Part shown: positions 25,399 to 34,090 of the stretch, one piece after another
How the letters are laid out: the number at the start of each line of letters is the position of its first letter
Position numbering within the stretch: position 1 is the first letter of the stretch
Assembly (NCBI RefSeq): GCF_020193655.1
Contig: NZ_JADYVE010000018.1
Span: forward strand, 24,347 to 88,346
DNA length: 64,000 nucleotides
Direction of reading: 5' to 3'
Origin: Ensifer sp. IC3342
GTDB taxonomy: Bacteria > Pseudomonadota > Alphaproteobacteria > Rhizobiales > Rhizobiaceae
Program-made: the position numbers and the translations under genes
Notes under the pieces: model-generated
Told to the model about the DNA's origin: nothing
The model's input: the letters and a program-made list of their open reading frames with translations, nothing else
The model's database searches: none

Positions 25399-26049
25399 AT
25401 GGGTCCCATCGGCGAAAATGAATTCTTCTTTTTGATGCAGGGTTTGAAGTGGACCGTGCTGCTCGCGATCGTGGGGTTCATCGGTGGGGGGATATTCGGA
25501 ATCCTGATCGCGCTGCTGCGCACCTCGAAGACGAAAGTCGCCCGGAGGATCACCGCAGGCTATATCGGCGTCTTCCAGGGCACGCCCCTTCTGATGCAGC
25601 TCTTCGTTGTCTATTACGGCGTTGCGCTGCTGGGCATCGAGGTCAACGCGTGGATCGCGGTCGCAATCGCCTTCACGCTCCATGCCAGTGCTTTCCTGGG
25701 AGAGATCTGGCGCGGCTCCATCGAGGCTGTGCCGAAGGGCCAGACGGAAGCCGCCAACGCCCTCGGTCTGCATTATGTCTCGCGGATGAAAGACGTCATC
25801 CTGCCGCAGGCCCTGAAAATCTCCATGCCGGCCACGATCGGCTTCCTTGTCCAGCTCATCAAGGGCACGTCGCTGGCAGCAATCGTCGGCTTCATTGAAC
25901 TGACTCGCGCCGGCCAGATCATTTCAAACCAGACCTATCGTCCGCTGCTCGTCTTCGGAATCGTCGGCGCAATCTACTTCATCATTTGCTGGCCGCTCTC
26001 CCATGCCGGAAGTGGCCTCGAAAAACGGATGGCGAAAGCTGCCCGCTAA
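25399..26049 (+). CDS. ABC permease, polar amino-acid family (second)
   Basis: 216 residues. Marks are VLLAIVGFIGGGIFGILIAL, VFQGTPLLMQLFVVYYGVAL and the EAA loop VPKGQTEAANALGLHYVSRM. AGGAGGCAGCC precedes the ATG. It forms the membrane pore with the preceding gene product. Confidence 0.87.
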   Translation: MGPIGENEFFFLMQGLKWTVLLAIVGFIGGGIFGILIALLRTSKTKVARRITAGYIGVFQGTPLLMQLFVVYYGVALLGIEVNAWIAVAIAFTLHASAFLGEIWRGSIEAVPKGQTEAANALGLHYVSRMKDVILPQALKISMPATIGFLVQLIKGTSLAAIVGFIELTRAGQIISNQTYRPLLVFGIVGAIYFIICWPLSHAGSGLEKRMAKAAR

Positions 26050-26090
26050 CCGCTTCGCTCGAAGCAAAACTCTTGAGGAGGAGAATAAGC

Positions 26091-26915
26091 ATGCATAACA
26101 ATCGTAGGAATTTTCTCGGACTTGCACTGGCAACCGTTGCCTTTGCAACCGTTGGCGCTGCCACCGCCTCTGCGGCAAGTGTGGAGGAAATCAAGGCAAA
26201 GGGCACGCTTGTGGTCGGCATCCAGGGCGACAATGCGCCATGGGGGTTCGTCAACACAAGCGGCGTGCAGGACGGCTTCGACGCTGACGTCGCCAACCTT
26301 TTTGCCAAGGAATTAGGCGTGAAGGTTCAATTCCAGCCGCTCGCCGTTGCCAACCGAATTCCGGCGCTTACGACCGGCAAAGTCGACATTCTGTTCGCAA
26401 CGATGGCGATGACGGAAGAACGCGCGAAATCAATTCAATACAGCAAGCCCTACGCCGCCAACACGATTTCGCTTTATGCCGCGAAGTCCGACACGGTTAC
26501 GAAGCCTGAAAACGTTGCGGGATGGGAGATCGGCGTTCCGAAGTCCAGTTCGCAGGATAAGGCAGTAACGGACGCCGTCGGATCCACCGCAACGGTTCGC
26601 CGCTTTGATGACGACGCTGCAACCATCCAGGCTCTGATCTCCGGACAGGTAAAGGCGGTTGGCGGCAACCAGTTCTATGGTCAGCGTCTGGATGCGGCGA
26701 GTGCCGGCACCTATGAGCGCAAGATCGACTTTCTGACGACCTACAACGGCGTCGGGACCCGTCTCGGCGAGAAGGACTGGAACGAAGCCGTCAACGCCTT
26801 CATCGACAAGATCAAGACCAATGGTGAGCTTGCCGCCATCACGAAGAAGTGGATGGCGATCGATCTGCCGCAGTTCCCGGAATCCATTCCGAACATCCCG
26901 TTCACCGTCAATTGA
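26091..26915 (+). CDS. Periplasmic binding protein, family 3
   Basis: 274 residues from ATG 26091 with GAGGAGGAGAATAAGC upstream; the frame is open further upstream but that is not coding. The signal peptide (NNRRNFLGLALATVAFATVG...ASA) carries a twin-arginine pair (RRNFLGL), so Tat export is possible. The mature protein begins ASVEEIKAKGTLVVGIQGDN, then GFDADVANLFAKELG and TGKVDILFATMAMTEERAK. It is the receptor of the 24.7-27.7 kb importer. The ligand is unknown. Confidence 0.87.
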   Translation: MHNNRRNFLGLALATVAFATVGAATASAASVEEIKAKGTLVVGIQGDNAPWGFVNTSGVQDGFDADVANLFAKELGVKVQFQPLAVANRIPALTTGKVDILFATMAMTEERAKSIQYSKPYAANTISLYAAKSDTVTKPENVAGWEIGVPKSSSQDKAVTDAVGSTATVRRFDDDAATIQALISGQVKAVGGNQFYGQRLDAASAGTYERKIDFLTTYNGVGTRLGEKDWNEAVNAFIDKIKTNGELAAITKKWMAIDLPQFPESIPNIPFTVN

Positions 26916-26934
26916 AGCCCAAATGGAGGGTTCC

Positions 26935-27696
26935 GTGCTCAATTCCGCAAAAGATCAACCGACGCTGATTTCCCTTGAGGACGTGCAGAAGTGGTACGGC
27001 GCTTTCCATGCCTTGAAATCCATCAGTCTGTCGGTCCGCAAAGGCGAAAAAATCGTCCTCTGCGGGCCGTCAGGCTCCGGGAAATCAACGTTAATCCGCT
27101 GCATCAATGCCCTCGAAACGATCGAGGAAGGCAAGATCGTCGTCGAGGGTCAGGTACTGGACGGAAGCACCAAATCCATCGATGCGATACGTCGCGAAGT
27201 GGGAATGGTCTTCCAGAGCTTCAATCTCTTCCCCCACATGACCGTGCTTCAGAACTGTACACTCGCCCCGATGCGTGTTCGAGGCACAAGCCACACTGAC
27301 GCAGAGCGACTGGCTCGAAAATATCTCGAGCGCGTTCGAATCCTTGACCAGGCAGAAAAGTATCCTGCGCAGCTATCCGGCGGGCAACAACAACGCGTTG
27401 CCATCGCTCGCGCGCTCTGCATGGAGCCGAAGGTCATGCTCTTCGACGAACCAACCTCTGCCCTCGATCCTGAAATGGTGAAGGAGGTGCTCGACACCAT
27501 GATCGGGCTCGCCCGTGACGGCATGACGATGATCTGTGTCACGCACGAAATGGGGTTTGCCCGCCAGGTCGCTGATCGCGTCATCTTCATGGCCTCCGGA
27601 GAAATCGTCGAAGAGGCCGAACCGGAGGTCTTCTTCAAGTCTCCCAAGCACCAACGCACGAAAACCTTCCTCGGCGAAATCCTGGCCCACCACTGA
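26935..27696 (+). CDS. ABC ATP-binding protein, polar amino-acid type
   Basis: 253 residues from GTG 26935, chosen because GGAGG (26925-26929) lies 5 bases upstream; ATG 26923 would also be in frame. Walker A is GPSGSGKST, the Q-loop VFQSFNLFPHMTV, the signature LSGGQQQRVAIARA, Walker B VMLFDEPTSALD, and the H-loop CVTHEMGF. It completes the four-gene importer and is followed after 18 bases by the shikimate dehydrogenase-like gene. Confidence 0.9.
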   Translation: MLNSAKDQPTLISLEDVQKWYGAFHALKSISLSVRKGEKIVLCGPSGSGKSTLIRCINALETIEEGKIVVEGQVLDGSTKSIDAIRREVGMVFQSFNLFPHMTVLQNCTLAPMRVRGTSHTDAERLARKYLERVRILDQAEKYPAQLSGGQQQRVAIARALCMEPKVMLFDEPTSALDPEMVKEVLDTMIGLARDGMTMICVTHEMGFARQVADRVIFMASGEIVEEAEPEVFFKSPKHQRTKTFLGEILAHH

Positions 27697-27714
27697 CGTT
27701 CGAAAGCGATACCA

Positions 27715-28575
27715 ATGCACGACAAGAAATTCCTCGTGGGACTGATCGGGGCCGACATTCAAATGTCAAAGTCCCCGGCTCTCCACGAAACGGAGGCTCG
27801 ACACCAGGGCCTCGATTACCGCTACGAGCTTCTCGACTTCGCCGAGCGAGGCCTTCCCGCCTCGGCGCTGCCGGACCTCCTAGACGAGGAAGAGCGGCGC
27901 GGTTTTGCCGGGAGCAACATTACACATCCGTGCAAGCAGACGGTGATCGCCCACCTAAATCGCCTTTCCGAGGATGCAGAGATGCTCGGTGCGGTCAACA
28001 CCGTGGTCTTTCGCAACGGCGAGAGGATCGGCCACAACACTGATTGGTACGGTTTCTACGAGAATTTCCAGCGCGGCCTTCCGCACGTCGCGAAGTCGCA
28101 TGCCGTCCTGCTTGGCGCCGGCGGCGCCGGTGTCGCCGTGGCGCATGCCGCAATCAAGCTCGGTATTGAGAGATTATCGATCTTTGACCAGGATTCGAAA
28201 CGGGCAGAAACCTTGGCTGGGCAGTTGAACGATCGGTTCTCAAGGGATTGTGCTCGTGCCACGACGGATGTCGGCAGCGCCCTGCGCTCCGCGGACGGCC
28301 TCATCCACGCGACGCCGACGGGTATGAAGAGCCATCCTGGTTTGCCGATCGACGCGGAATGGCTTCTGCCACGGCATTGGGCCGCCGACATAGTCTATAT
28401 GCCGCTCGTCACAGAGTTCCTTGCTCTCGCCGAAAGAAAAGGCTGCCGGACCCTTCGTGGCGGCGGCATGACCGTCTACCAGGCAGCAGCGGCTTTCGAA
28501 TTGTTCACCGGGATAGCACCCGACGCAGAGCGCATGTCCCGTCACTTTATGGACTTGTGCCGCCTGTCGGCTTGA
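27715..28575 (+). CDS. Shikimate/quinate dehydrogenase-like enzyme
   Basis: 286 residues, AroE/YdiB family. Substrate-binding marks are GADIQMSKSPALHE, GSNITHPCKQTVI (catalytic Lys) and HNTDWYGF (Asp). The nucleotide-binding motif GAGGAGVAVAHAA follows. The residue range after the second strand (FDQDSKRAE) carries Asp, which tends to indicate NAD(H) rather than NADP(H), as in catabolic quinate/shikimate dehydrogenases. Location in an inducible-looking uptake operon with AroQ favours a catabolic role over aromatic amino-acid biosynthesis. Confidence 0.85.
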   Translation: MHDKKFLVGLIGADIQMSKSPALHETEARHQGLDYRYELLDFAERGLPASALPDLLDEEERRGFAGSNITHPCKQTVIAHLNRLSEDAEMLGAVNTVVFRNGERIGHNTDWYGFYENFQRGLPHVAKSHAVLLGAGGAGVAVAHAAIKLGIERLSIFDQDSKRAETLAGQLNDRFSRDCARATTDVGSALRSADGLIHATPTGMKSHPGLPIDAEWLLPRHWAADIVYMPLVTEFLALAERKGCRTLRGGGMTVYQAAAAFELFTGIAPDAERMSRHFMDLCRLSA

Positions 28576-28589
28576 TGGGGAGATCCCAA

Positions 28590-28958
28590 ATGCCGCATAT
28601 CACCATCGATTATAGCCGGGGCGCAGGCGAGCATGTAGCCATGGACCGGCTGACGCTCACCGTGCATCGCTGCGTTCGCGATGGCGGTCTTGTGAAACCT
28701 TCCGCCGTGCGCACGCTTGCGCGGGAGGCGACATACTCCTGCGTGGGCGATGAGCATGTCGATAATCATTTCATCCAAATCATCGTGCGGATGGCACCGG
28801 GTCGTACTGCAGAGACCAAGCAGAAGCTTCTCACGGCCGTTCTCGAGGCCGCGCGGGCGATTGCCGCGCCTGCTCTCGAAGCGGGAAGGCTCGGCTTGCG
28901 CGCAGATCTCTACGAGTCGGACCCTGATTTTGCGGTTCAAGCAATCGCGTTCGTCTGA
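28590..28958 (+). CDS. HpaF-like 5-carboxymethyl-2-hydroxymuconate isomerase
   Basis: 122 residues from ATG 28590 (GGGGAG 9 bases upstream), starting PHITIDYS. CHMI proteins belong to the tautomerase/4-OT superfamily and use the N-terminal Pro exposed after Met removal as catalytic base; the Pro is present. Other family features are the internal DNHFIQIIVRMAPGRTAETK and RADLYESDP. It isomerises 2-hydroxymuconate-type ring-cleavage products. Together with the HpaH- and HpaI-like enzymes of the divergent arm it makes three steps of the homoprotocatechuate meta-pathway, but no extradiol dioxygenase (HpaD) is seen. Confidence 0.82.
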   Translation: MPHITIDYSRGAGEHVAMDRLTLTVHRCVRDGGLVKPSAVRTLAREATYSCVGDEHVDNHFIQIIVRMAPGRTAETKQKLLTAVLEAARAIAAPALEAGRLGLRADLYESDPDFAVQAIAFV

Positions 28959-28991
28959 CCAGGACGACGTGCTCAAGAAGGACACTATACT

Positions 28992-29441
28992 ATGAGCCTG
29001 ATCTACGTTCTCAATGGACCAAACCTCAACCTGCTTGGCAAACGCCAGCCGCACATCTACGGGCATGAAACGCTCGCAGACGTAGAGGCGGACTGCCGCA
29101 AACTGGCAGCCGAACTCGGCCATGAAATCCGCTTTCATCAGAGCAACCGGGAATACGAGATCATCGATTGGATTCATGAGGCGCGCGAGGACGGTGCGGG
29201 CATCGTCATCAATCCGGCGGCCTTCACCCATACCTCGCTCGCCATCCTTGACGCTCTGAACACATTTGAAGGGCCTGTGATCGAGATCCACATCTCCAAT
29301 GTGCACAAGCGCGAAAGCTTCCGACACCATTCGTTCGTTTCGCACCGCGCGGACGGCGTGATCTGCGGCCTTGGAACCGAAGGATACCAGCTTGGCATCC
29401 GGCGCGCGGCGACAATGATCAAGGCGGCGAGCAAGGGCTGA
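28992..29441 (+). CDS. aroQ: Type II 3-dehydroquinate dehydratase
   Basis: 149 residues, the standard length. It interconverts 3-dehydroquinate and 3-dehydroshikimate as a dodecameric cytoplasmic enzyme. Marks are YVLNGPNLNLLGKRQPHIYG (catalytic Tyr in HIYG), INPAAFTHTS (His/Asn) and EIHISNVHKRESFRHHS. It is a catabolic copy judging by context: the dehydrogenase-like genes on both sides would feed it dehydroquinate or use dehydroshikimate. Confidence 0.93.
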   Translation: MSLIYVLNGPNLNLLGKRQPHIYGHETLADVEADCRKLAAELGHEIRFHQSNREYEIIDWIHEAREDGAGIVINPAAFTHTSLAILDALNTFEGPVIEIHISNVHKRESFRHHSFVSHRADGVICGLGTEGYQLGIRRAATMIKAASKG

Positions 29442-29448
29442 GGTGACC

Positions 29449-30486
29449 ATGACCCAACGGGTTAAGCTGGCCGTACTTGGCGCAGGCCTCATCGGTAAGC
29501 GCCATATTCAGCACGTCCTCGCCGAGCCCTCGGCGCAACTTAGTGCCGTGGTCGATCCCACGCCTGTTGGCGAGACTATTGCCAAGGAAGCCGGCGTGAA
29601 GTGGTTTACAAGCTTCGCGGACATGATTGCCGCAGACCGACCTGACGGGATCATCGTGGCTACGCCCAACCAGGCTCACGTCCAGAACGGGTTGGAAGCC
29701 GTTGAAGCCGGCGTTCCCGCACTCATCGAGAAGCCTATCGCCGACGACATTATATCCGGGGAAAAGCTGGTCGCAGCGGCTGCGGCAAAAGGTGTTCCTC
29801 TTTTGACCGGCCATCACCGCCGACACAATCCGGTGATGCAGAAGGCAAAGGAAATCATCGAAAGCGGAAAGCTCGGCCGCGTTCTTGTTGTCAATGCGAT
29901 GTTCTGGCTGTTCAAGCCCGACGATTACTTCGACATCTCGTGGCGTCGTGAGCGCGGTGCGGGGCCGGTTTTCCTCAATCTCATCCACGATGTCGATAAT
30001 CTGCGCTACCTTTTCGGCGATGTGGCTGCGGTTCAGGCACGCGAGTCCCACGCGGTGCGCGGCAACGCAGTTGAGGAAACGGCTGTGATCCTGATCGAGT
30101 TCAAGAATGGCGTTTTGGGGACTGCGACAGTCTCGGACGCGGTGGTCGCACCGTGGAGCTGGGAGATGACAACCGGAGAGAATCCGGCTTACCCCAGAAC
30201 CGAGCAATCCTGTTACATGATCGGAGGAACGCACGGGTCGCTGGCTGTTCCGTCGCTCGAGGTCTGGCGCAATCCTGGTAAACGGAGTTGGTGGGAACCA
30301 CTTGACCAAAAGCGTATCGAGGTCGACGACGAGGACCCGCTCGTCCTGCAGATCAGGCAATTCTGCAAGGTGATCCGCGGAGACGAACCGCCGCTTGTCA
30401 GCGGGCGTGAGGGGCTCGAAACCTTGAGGGTAATCGACGCGGTAAAACGCTCGGCGGCAACGGGAGAACGTATCGAGTTGAACTGA
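29449..30486 (+). CDS. Gfo/Idh/MocA-family oxidoreductase (possible quinate/shikimate dehydrogenase)
   Basis: 345 residues from ATG 29449 (GAGG 5 bases upstream; GTG 29443 also in frame). The N-terminal Rossmann motif is AVLGAGLIGKRH, then IVATPNQAHV and the EKPIADD motif (the Lys is usually catalytic), with HHRRHNPVMQ and LIHDVDNLRYLFG in the second domain. Some members of this family oxidise quinate and shikimate. It is the last gene of the plus-strand arm. A second quinate/shikimate-type dehydrogenase beside the AroE-like enzyme would let the locus handle both substrates (inference). Confidence 0.82.
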   Translation: MTQRVKLAVLGAGLIGKRHIQHVLAEPSAQLSAVVDPTPVGETIAKEAGVKWFTSFADMIAADRPDGIIVATPNQAHVQNGLEAVEAGVPALIEKPIADDIISGEKLVAAAAAKGVPLLTGHHRRHNPVMQKAKEIIESGKLGRVLVVNAMFWLFKPDDYFDISWRRERGAGPVFLNLIHDVDNLRYLFGDVAAVQARESHAVRGNAVEETAVILIEFKNGVLGTATVSDAVVAPWSWEMTTGENPAYPRTEQSCYMIGGTHGSLAVPSLEVWRNPGKRSWWEPLDQKRIEVDDEDPLVLQIRQFCKVIRGDEPPLVSGREGLETLRVIDAVKRSAATGERIELN

Positions 30487-30891
30487 CGCCTGAGTAATGT
30501 GACCGCCTGCTCGTCCTTCCCGCTCCTTGCATCCGATGCGATGAGAACGCCGGCTCAACACCGACGTTAGGCATCGCACTTCTGGCGGAGGAAATCGTCG
30601 CCGCCGCTCTGTCTTCGCCGCAATCGAAACGCGCCTGCTTCGGCAACGACGCAACGCTTCATCGAATTTCTGGGTGACTGCTTGAAGCCGACTTAAGGCA
30701 GAGATCAACGTCCGCCTTGACGTGCCTTTTTGTCATTCGGTACTTGGAGCCGGATGTCCGCGACGGGTCGACTGCTGACGATAAATGTCATCTCCTCGCA
30801 GCAACGGGAAAGCGCGAAAGGTGCTTGACCTCAATACACCGATTAGAGAAGCGCCGCCCAAAGGGCGGAAACCGGGATCGACATGGGATAA
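30487..30891. other. Gene-free stretch with a small hairpin
   Basis: No recognisable coding sequence. A hairpin CCGCCC-AAA-GGGCGG occurs at 30854-30868 just before the ABC-F remnant. The rest may be decayed DNA. Confidence 0.4.
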
Positions 30892-32221
30892 TTGCGGTCA
30901 GTGCTATGCTGCCGCGAGGCGAGTGTCGAGGAATTGGCCGATGCGGACTGGACGGTAGAGGAGCGGATCGCTGCTGCCCTTGCCCATATCGGGTTGGAGG
31001 CAGGAACGAGCACGCTCCTGACGCAGCTTTCCGGCGGTCGGCGTACGCGGGCCGCCCTCGCGGCGGCAACATTCACCGAGCCCGATTTTCTGCTGCTGGA
31101 CGAGCCCACGAACAATCTGGATCGTGACGGTCGGCGGGCGGTAATCGACTTTCTGGACGGCTGGCGGAATGGTGCGATTATCGTCAGCCACGACCGCGAA
31201 CTTCTGGAACACACGGACACGATCATCGAACTGACCTCGCTTGGCGCAAACGCTACGGCGGGAACTGGAGCGTCTATCGGGCCATCAAATCCGTCGAGCT
31301 GGAAGCGGCAGAACAAAATCTGGCGCGTGCACAGAAGGCAAGCGACGAGATCGACCGTAAGGCGCAGTTGATTGCCGAGCGGCGGGACAGGCGCGACGCC
31401 GCCGGCGCTAGGAAGGCGGGGAAAGGCGACAGCCACGCATTCTGCTTGGCAAGCGAAAAAGCAATGCGGAGGCGACCCGAGGAAAGGGCGTCCAACTTGC
31501 CGAGCGCCAGCGCGCAGAGGCACTCGATGCCGTCTCGGCCGCGAAGGCCCGCATTGAGGTGTTGCAGCCATTCTCTGTCCGCCTTCCTCCGACGGGATTG
31601 CCCGCAGGCCGTCAGGTGCTCGCGTTTGACGAGGTCACGGCTGGCTACGATCCGACCCATCCCATTATTCAGGACCTGTCCTTTTCACTGGTGGGACCAC
31701 AACGTGTCGCACTTGTTGGTCCCAACGGATCGGGAAAAGCGACCTTTCTGAAGTTGACGGTGGGAGAGATTTTACCATTCCAAGGGACGCGCTCTGTCAC
31801 AGTGCCTTTCGCCATGCTGGATCAAAGCGTCGGGATTCTCGAGCGCGACGATACGATCCTCGATAACTTCAAGCGGCTCAACCCCGGCGCGACCGAGAAT
31901 GCCTGCCGTGCGACATTGGCAAGCTTCCGGTTCCGTGCCGACGCCGCGCTTCAGCCGGTCGGCACCTTGAGCGGCGGGCAGGTGCTGCGCGCCGGCCTTG
32001 CTTGCGTGCTCGGTGGGGCGTCCCCGCCTTCGTTGCTTATCCTCGACGAGCCGACCAACCATCTGGACATCGATTCCATCGAGGCGGTGGAGGCCGGCCC
32101 GCTTGCCTATGACGGCGCGCTCCTCGTCGTCAGCCATGACGAAACCTTTCTTACCAATATTGGTGTCGACCGACGCATCGATTTGACAAGGCCGGCGGAG
32201 AAGGCTCGTCAGAGCACATAA
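30892..32221 (+). pseudogene. Broken ABC-F ATPase gene
   Basis: Three reading frames join into one ABC-F protein. The first part (from about 30910) has LTQLSGGRRTRAALAAATF, LLLDEPTNNLD and IIVSHDRELLE but lacks its Walker A half. Near 31240 the frame shifts to RYGGNWSVYRAIKSVELEAA, the linker helix. Near 31430 it shifts again to RILLGKRKSNAEAT and runs into the complete second ATPase domain (Walker A GPNGSGKAT, signature LSGGQVLRAGLACV, LLILDEPTNHLDID). It ends at 32221. N-terminal truncation plus two frameshifts make it a pseudogene. Confidence 0.82.
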
Positions 32222-32313
32222 CTGCGTCGACTATGACGCTCGCACCCTGTCATGTAGCACGCTTGCGCGCTCGCGAGGCACGCCTCGGCCGCGAAACGCA
32301 TGTGATTGCCACA

Positions 32314-32415
32314 TGAAAGCTCGATCGCCAACCGTCTGGCGATTGCGGCGCCAATGCCGCGCGTTTCTCAGAATGCCAGTGCGAGTTTTGTCGACTTGTC
32401 TTCTCTTCTGTTCAT
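32314..32415 (-). pseudogene. N-terminal remnant of a short-chain dehydrogenase
   Basis: The minus strand begins MNRREDKSTKLAL and, after a stop/frameshift, continues TRGIGAAIARRLAIELS. This is the TGxxxGIG cofactor segment of SDR enzymes in damaged form. It directly follows the quinone-reductase tail on the same strand, as if the two were once an operon. Confidence 0.5.
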
Positions 32416-32426
32416 GGCGCTAGTCT

Positions 32427-32545
32427 TCACGGCGTCAGCAGCAGCTTGCCGGTGGTGGTGCGGCTTTCCATGTCGGCATGCGCGCGAGCGGCGTCGGCAA
32501 GCGCATAGTTGCCGCCAACATGGAGTCTCGTCGAGGCTTCGCGAT
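32427..32545 (-). pseudogene. C-terminal remnant of an NADPH:quinone oxidoreductase
   Basis: The minus strand reads LHVGGNYALADAARAHADME, continuing SRTTTGKLLLTP and a stop at 32427. This is the standard end of zeta-crystallin-type quinone oxidoreductases (AARAHRDMESRxTTGKLLL). The upstream part of the gene is not recognisable. Confidence 0.65.
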
Positions 32546-33292
32546 TACGACGATACAGGCTGCCCCGGGGCAGCGCGCCACAAAGACTGCATTGCGCTCA
32601 TCACCGGAATTTCCGGGGCTATCGGTGAATGGCAGTTTGGGGTCGATCTTTCCGGTTCCGTCTCAGGAGGGTGGTGAACAGACGTCCAGAAGAAGATCCC
32701 TGGCCGTCCGCTAGGCGCGACGAAGCCGCCGTTCAGGGTGACGCCCGCGAAATTGGGGCGTTGACGTTATCGCTGCGTCACGACAGATCTGCTGAGATGC
32801 CATGAAATGATCCACGCCGAGACCATCTTATGCGCAATGGGCCCCGCAACCAATTCCGGCATAACTCTCATCATCCCGTCTACCCGCGGGGATTTTTGCT
32901 TTTGGCTGATAGGGTCTGATACTCGCCGCTGTCCTCGTGACCGGGTTTGATTCAGCAGCGAGTTCGTGTCCAGATTCGGTACTTCCGGTTGTCTCCTCGT
33001 GCTCCAATATCGTCCTTCCTGTAAATGACGTTTGCGCAAATCCAAGGCCTATCCCCTCGCACGGTTTTGGTCGATCAGTGCCTAGCACCCCAACGAAGCG
33101 ATATGATCAAGTTCGATAATCGCCGCAGCCACAAAGCATGCGAGGCATGCTTCAATGCAATGCCGATGAACTCTGGGATCGTGCGCAATTTACGGGGCAA
33201 GGGACAGGGTGTACTCTTTCCCAGAACCGCCACGTTTGAGAAGGCAGGAAGCTCCTTTTTGACTGCGTGCAAGCCGTCCCGGAGACACAGCG
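32546..33292. other. Spacer upstream of the sox-like genes
   Basis: No gene recognised on either strand. Just before soxY, TTGACTGCGTGCAA (33259-33272) matches the FixK/FNR pattern TTGA-N6-TCAA with one mismatch. Because it lies within 21 bases of the start codon it would be an unusual position for an activator site. Confidence 0.35.
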
Positions 33293-33742
33293 ATGAGCCT
33301 GACGCGACGTCATATGCTGGCCAGCACAATGGCAACAGTGGCATGTGCAGTTGCCCTGCTGGCGCCGAAGCATACGCGCGGAGCGGATGAGGCAGAGGAC
33401 TTTCTCTTCCGTCTGACGGGGCGGAAGGCAACGCCCTCGAATCGGCTTCGCCTCATGATGCCGGCGGAATTTTCCACCGGTTATACCGTGCCCATGAGCA
33501 TCTCGGTCGACAGTCCGATGACCGAGGCCGACCACGTCAAATCCGTCCGTATATTCGCTCCGAAGAACCCGCTCGTCGAAGTGGCACAGTTTCATTTTGT
33601 TCCGGGGCGCAGCCTTCCCCGCGTCTCGACGCGCGTCCGGCTTGCAGCCCCGCAACATGTGGTGGCACTCGCTGAGATGAGCGACGGTAACCTGCTGATG
33701 GCAACGGCCTGGGTGGCTGTCGCCACCAATGGCTGTCTCTAA
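33293..33742 (+). CDS. soxY: SoxY-like sulfur carrier subunit
   Basis: 149 residues with a Tat-type signal (TRRHMLASTMATVACAVALL). SoxY carries sulfur intermediates on a C-terminal cysteine in the periplasm as a SoxYZ heterodimer. Body motifs are PSNRLRLMMPAEFSTGYTVP and VKSVRIFAPKNPLVEVAQFHF. The canonical C-terminal GGCGG is replaced: the protein ends VAVATNGCL, so the cysteine (residue 148) is kept but next to last and without the flexible glycine arm. SoxZ follows after 20 bases. Only part of a Sox set is present (no SoxB, C, D or X in the window). Confidence 0.85.
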   Translation: MSLTRRHMLASTMATVACAVALLAPKHTRGADEAEDFLFRLTGRKATPSNRLRLMMPAEFSTGYTVPMSISVDSPMTEADHVKSVRIFAPKNPLVEVAQFHFVPGRSLPRVSTRVRLAAPQHVVALAEMSDGNLLMATAWVAVATNGCL

Positions 33743-33762
33743 AGTTACGCAAGGAGGTAGGC

Positions 33763-34089
33763 GTGACCACTCCCATACCCCGCGTGATGGTTCCGGGCTC
33801 GGTAACAAGAAACGAGGTGTTCACGGTCAAGGCGATCATCCAGCACCAGATGGAGACGGGGCTGCGCACCGATTCCGCGGGCAAGACGATCCCGCGGAAG
33901 ATCATCAACCAGTTCGTCTGCCGCTACGGCGAGCTCGAGGTCTTCCGTGCCGATCTGCACGAAGCCGTCTCGGCCAATCCGTTCCTTGAGTTCCAGTTGC
34001 TCGCGACGGAAAACGGTCGACTTGAGTTCTCCTGGCGGGAGGACGGCGGCGCGACCTATTCGCTGTTTCACGACATAGTGGTCACCTGA
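33763..34089 (+). CDS. soxZ: SoxZ-like sulfur carrier partner
   Basis: 108 residues, the usual SoxZ length: PRVMVPGSVTRNEVFTVKAI, then HQMETGLRTDSAGKTIPRKI and NPFLEFQLLATENGRLEFSW. It dimerises with SoxY. AAGGAGGTAGGC precedes the GTG/ATG region. The next gene starts one base after its stop region. It has no signal peptide of its own; SoxZ is normally co-exported with SoxY. Confidence 0.9.
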   Translation: MTTPIPRVMVPGSVTRNEVFTVKAIIQHQMETGLRTDSAGKTIPRKIINQFVCRYGELEVFRADLHEAVSANPFLEFQLLATENGRLEFSWREDGGATYSLFHDIVVT

Positions 34090-34090
34090 C

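Noticed and set aside
29419..30708. 429-codon minus-strand frame
   Set aside because: Antisense to the Gfo/Idh/MocA oxidoreductase gene and not protein-like.
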